This document shows positions 61,929 to 64,000 of a DNA stretch of 64,000 bases, piece by piece (the first letter of the stretch is position 1; every line of letters starts with the position of its first letter). Source of the DNA: Sunxiuqinia rutila. GTDB lineage: Bacteria > Bacteroidota > Bacteroidia > Bacteroidales > Prolixibacteraceae. The translations under genes and the position numbers were made by a program. Where the stretch lies: positions 403,813-467,812 of the forward strand of contig NZ_JBNGOT010000002.1 in the NCBI RefSeq assembly GCF_050589705.1, given 5' to 3'. The notes beneath the pieces were generated by a model. That model did no database searches, was not told the DNA's origin, and saw only the letters and a program-made list of their open reading frames with translations.

Positions 61929-62405
61929 TTAAGTCAATTTCCCCAATTTAATTAAAGGTTCAGTATCCCTTTCATCATCTTTTACTCCAAAGTCCTTAAC
62001 ATAGCTTTGAATAAATGACTTAGAGGAGACATATACCTTTGAACCTATGCTAGGATAAATTCCAATACTCTTTGTTACTTTCTCTGGAGCATAAGTATCA
62101 AAAGACAATAAAAGCTCAACTCTCCCTGATGGATGAAATGTTGAATCAGCATGGACAAAATCTCTTTCGCTCAACTCCTTTCGTTCAGCCTCTGGTAAAC
62201 TAAGGTCTAAGATCCTACCAATAAATCCATATCTTTCTCCCTCAATTACAACAAAATTTCCAAGCATGCCACCATTAAAGTCCTCACTATTGTGAATAAA
62301 GCTGTTTAACAAAACAGATGACGGAAAATGAATACGAATATATTGTGGCTGCACTTCTCGTACATACCCTAAAAAATAATTGTGATCAAATGGGGTTGTC
62401 TTCAT
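61929..62405 (-). CDS. HerA N-terminal HAS-barrel part
   Basis: 158 residues. Beta-rich HAS-barrel-like start (YFLGYVREVQPQYIRIHFP, GMLGNFVVIEGERYGFIGRI) and the linker ending LIKLGKLT, which in intact HerA leads straight into the nucleotide-binding domain. It stops at TAA 61931-61929 in the same frame as the ATPase part. A C-to-T change from CAA would explain the stop. Overlaps the SIR2 gene end by 20 bases, so translation is coupled. Confidence 0.75.
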   Translation of the reverse strand: MKTTPFDHNYFLGYVREVQPQYIRIHFPSSVLLNSFIHNSEDFNGGMLGNFVVIEGERYGFIGRILDLSLPEAERKELSERDFVHADSTFHPSGRVELLLSFDTYAPEKVTKSIGIYPSIGSKVYVSSKSFIQSYVKDFGVKDDERDTEPLIKLGKLT

Positions 62406-63702
62406 TTCCTTGCCGGCTTGATTGATAATAAATATGATTACTTGGGTAATTCTCTACAAAATCGCTAAACTTCTCATTAACAACAAAGACATTACTTTCT
62501 TTAGTGAATTCCTTTAGAGGAATATCATTTAGAGGTATTCCTCCCAATCGTTCGTCCTCTCCATTTACTTCTGGATAATAATTACATATTAATAAAGTAA
62601 AACTTGGATTTTGTCGAACTGCTTCTAAAATAACATTCGAGATATGCTTATCATACAAACTAAATCCTACAATAATTAACAAGGTATTCTCTTGTCGTAA
62701 ATAACCTTGAAAGCGAGACATCATCTCAAAATAGGGCTGCTCATAAGAACTTTCATATTTGTTGGATGCTGGATAAATTAGTAAACGATCTCGCTTATCA
62801 TTTTCTGAACAAATCTGAACATTTCCATTATCATTCCGAATCCAATCGAGTGAACCATGCATCTTATAAAGATGCATTACTTTAGGCACGAAACTCTCTT
62901 CCTTATTAATTCGGCTTTTTTCTCGAAAAACGATATCGTAATCAAAATTTACTCCACTAAACATGCGTGGCATCGTAAATGAAAAACCGTCGAGTAAAGT
63001 AATATTTGCAATCTGAGCTGCCTGCTCTATAATTCTATCGTAATTGGTTGTAAAAAACTTCACTCTTGGGTACTTAAGGTTCCTATTCAAAAGTTTATCT
63101 AAAAACTTTTGATGATACTTGCCGCTTAAAACTAAGTCACATTCCTCTTTTATGCATTTTTCAATTTTGGAAACAAGCGCCTTAAGCTCCATCTCCTCAT
63201 CTTTTTCTTCTTGTCCATCAGTTCTATATTTGATTTTAGCTTTATAATCAAATTTTAAATACAAATAGGCTTTTGATAATAACTCTTCAATATCTTTGAG
63301 TTCCTCACTAAAGGATAGTTTTTTAATAAATGCCCCAAACACTTCTTTCCCTACTGCTATCTCTACAGCATCCCATAATCCCTGCCTGTCTTTTGCTTCC
63401 TCTTCCTCTGTCTCAACATTCTTTTTGGTTCCCTCTTTTGACATTCCCGCTCCAGAAAGAACAAGTAAATTTTTATATGCTGCATTTTTCAAAAGCTCCC
63501 CATAAATCTTGCGTTCTTCTTTTTGAGCTATTTCAATTAACTCATGAAGTTCATACTTCTTCTGCTCTTCATCGCTAGATTTTAGTGAAACTCCATTTAA
63601 GACAGCATCTTCATTGGTATAATATACCTTATCTGTTTGACTATGTAAAAGGTATCGTTTGGTAGGCTCTGTCATATGTATAATATTTTGTTTTATTTCC
63701 AT
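62386..63702 (-). CDS. SIR2-domain NADase-like defence effector
   Basis: About 438 residues. SIR2 core: LVLSGAGMSKEG (NAD-binding GAG near residue 84), FFTTNYDRIIEQA near 219, and catalytic histidine in YKMHGSLDW near 282; C-terminal LLIIVGFSLYDKHI. In SIR2-HerA (Nezha-type) systems the SIR2 protein degrades NAD+ during phage infection while HerA acts as scaffold and motor. Start at ATG 63702 (MEIKQNIIH); an upstream TTG is less likely. First gene of the operon. Confidence 0.88.
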   Translation of the reverse strand: MEIKQNIIHMTEPTKRYLLHSQTDKVYYTNEDAVLNGVSLKSSDEEQKKYELHELIEIAQKEERKIYGELLKNAAYKNLLVLSGAGMSKEGTKKNVETEEEEAKDRQGLWDAVEIAVGKEVFGAFIKKLSFSEELKDIEELLSKAYLYLKFDYKAKIKYRTDGQEEKDEEMELKALVSKIEKCIKEECDLVLSGKYHQKFLDKLLNRNLKYPRVKFFTTNYDRIIEQAAQIANITLLDGFSFTMPRMFSGVNFDYDIVFREKSRINKEESFVPKVMHLYKMHGSLDWIRNDNGNVQICSENDKRDRLLIYPASNKYESSYEQPYFEMMSRFQGYLRQENTLLIIVGFSLYDKHISNVILEAVRQNPSFTLLICNYYPEVNGEDERLGGIPLNDIPLKEFTKESNVFVVNEKFSDFVENYPSNHIYYQSSRQGNEDNPI

Positions 63703-63800
63703 CCTAAATCTACCCAAATCTCCTGAATAAAATTTCTGTTAAGTCGTTTTTCTATTCGTCAGTTATTAACACTGGTTCATTGTTCGAGTATCAAACCCCC

Positions 63801-63926
63801 TTGGTTAGCTCATCAACTTTGTTGGTTGGCTTGTCAACTTCTTCGGTTGGGTCATCTACCCCTCTGGTAAACACGTTTACCTCTCTGGTAGCCTCATTTA
63901 CTTCTCTGGTAAGGTCATTTACCTTG
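63801..63926 (-). repeat. 21-bp tandem repeat, six units, coding for heptads
   Basis: Units begin at 63801, 63822, 63843, 63864, 63885 and 63906. On the minus strand the frame encodes VNDLTRE, VNEATRE, VNVFTRG, VDDPTEE, VDKPTNK, VDELTKG and then Val-stop (TGA 63793-63791). No ATG opens this frame inside the window: an in-frame TAA sits near 63990. It may be the C-terminal end of a gene cut by the neighbouring insertion sequence, or a non-coding repeat upstream of SIR2. Confidence 0.7.
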
Positions 63927-63959
63927 AACTTGCAACAAAAAAGTGGACATTGAGTTAAG

Positions 63960-64000
63960 CTATGCTGCCAATTTTTGTTTATTTATTAATTCAGCAAATT
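63960..64000 (-). CDS. possible C-terminus of a transposase (partial at window end)
   Basis: Minus-strand frame FAELINKQKLAA then TAG at 63962-63960, running off the right edge. The DNA just beyond the stop (TGTCCACTTTTTTGTTGCAAG) looks like an insertion-sequence end. Only thirteen codons are visible, so this is tentative. Confidence 0.3.
   Translation of the reverse strand, partial: FAELINKQKLAA

Overview
The window looks like a chromosomal stretch of a Bacteroidota bacterium, most likely a marine or sediment Marinilabiliales / Prolixibacteraceae-type organism. The evidence is repeated matches to the Bacteroidota promoter (TAnnTTTG, several with TTTG about 19 bases upstream), a Bacteroidota-style gene set (CreD operon, PorT-like barrel, SusCD-free sugar-acid loci, lipoprotein signals) and the codon/GC character. 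The lineage is inferred from family content and was not computed. A 96-base run of N shows that this is a draft scaffold.

Layout. 0.3-4.8 kb: pirin, a SulP anion transporter, a tandem tRNA-Asp array broken by the assembly gap, and a PP2A-like phosphatase. 4.9-9.6 kb: a Leloir galactose regulon (galK, galT, divergent GntR regulator, galM) with two identical 16-bp operators. 9.7-16.4 kb: housekeeping genes (long-chain acyl-CoA ligase, secreted peroxiredoxin, M49-like metallopeptidase lipoprotein, [2Fe-2S] Bfd-like protein, HD hydrolase, tRNA-Arg). 16.5-17.8 kb: an IS3-family element with a frameshifted transposase.

18.1-34.6 kb is a large hexuronate catabolism region. The minus strand carries a TRAP transporter (DctP/Q/M), KDPG aldolase, KDG kinase, uronate isomerase UxaC and tagaturonate epimerase UxaE. 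The divergent plus strand carries a LacI regulator, an SDR mannonate oxidoreductase, a second PfkB kinase, a LarA-like nickel-pincer racemase/epimerase, a Gfo/Idh oxidoreductase, PdxB and 6-phosphogluconate dehydrogenase. No mannonate dehydratase (UxuA) is visible. The LarA-like + PfkB + Gnd set suggests a possible mannonate to gluconate to 6-phosphogluconate bypass.

34.7-47 kb: a serine hydrolase, a three-gene CreD operon with its own repeated operator, a PorT-like barrel, two AT-rich cassette-like genes flanked by inverted motifs, a 42-bp hairpin tandem array, IMP dehydrogenase, a flavin reductase-rubredoxin fusion, a C69 dipeptidase behind a structured leader, and rplS with a leader hairpin. 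47-60 kb: a second carbohydrate locus on two strands (SIS, ROK kinase, esterase, DUF1349, HAD, AraC; then a DHDPS/NAL-family lyase, SSS symporter, sialidase-like BNR protein, VCBS-repeat protein, YdjC-family deacetylase, GDPD) of uncertain substrate.

60.2-63.7 kb: a SIR2-HerA antiphage-type operon with a third small HEPN-like gene. HerA is divided by one in-frame stop between its HAS-barrel and ATPase parts. The right edge has a 21-bp heptad-coding tandem repeat and probably the end of another insertion sequence.
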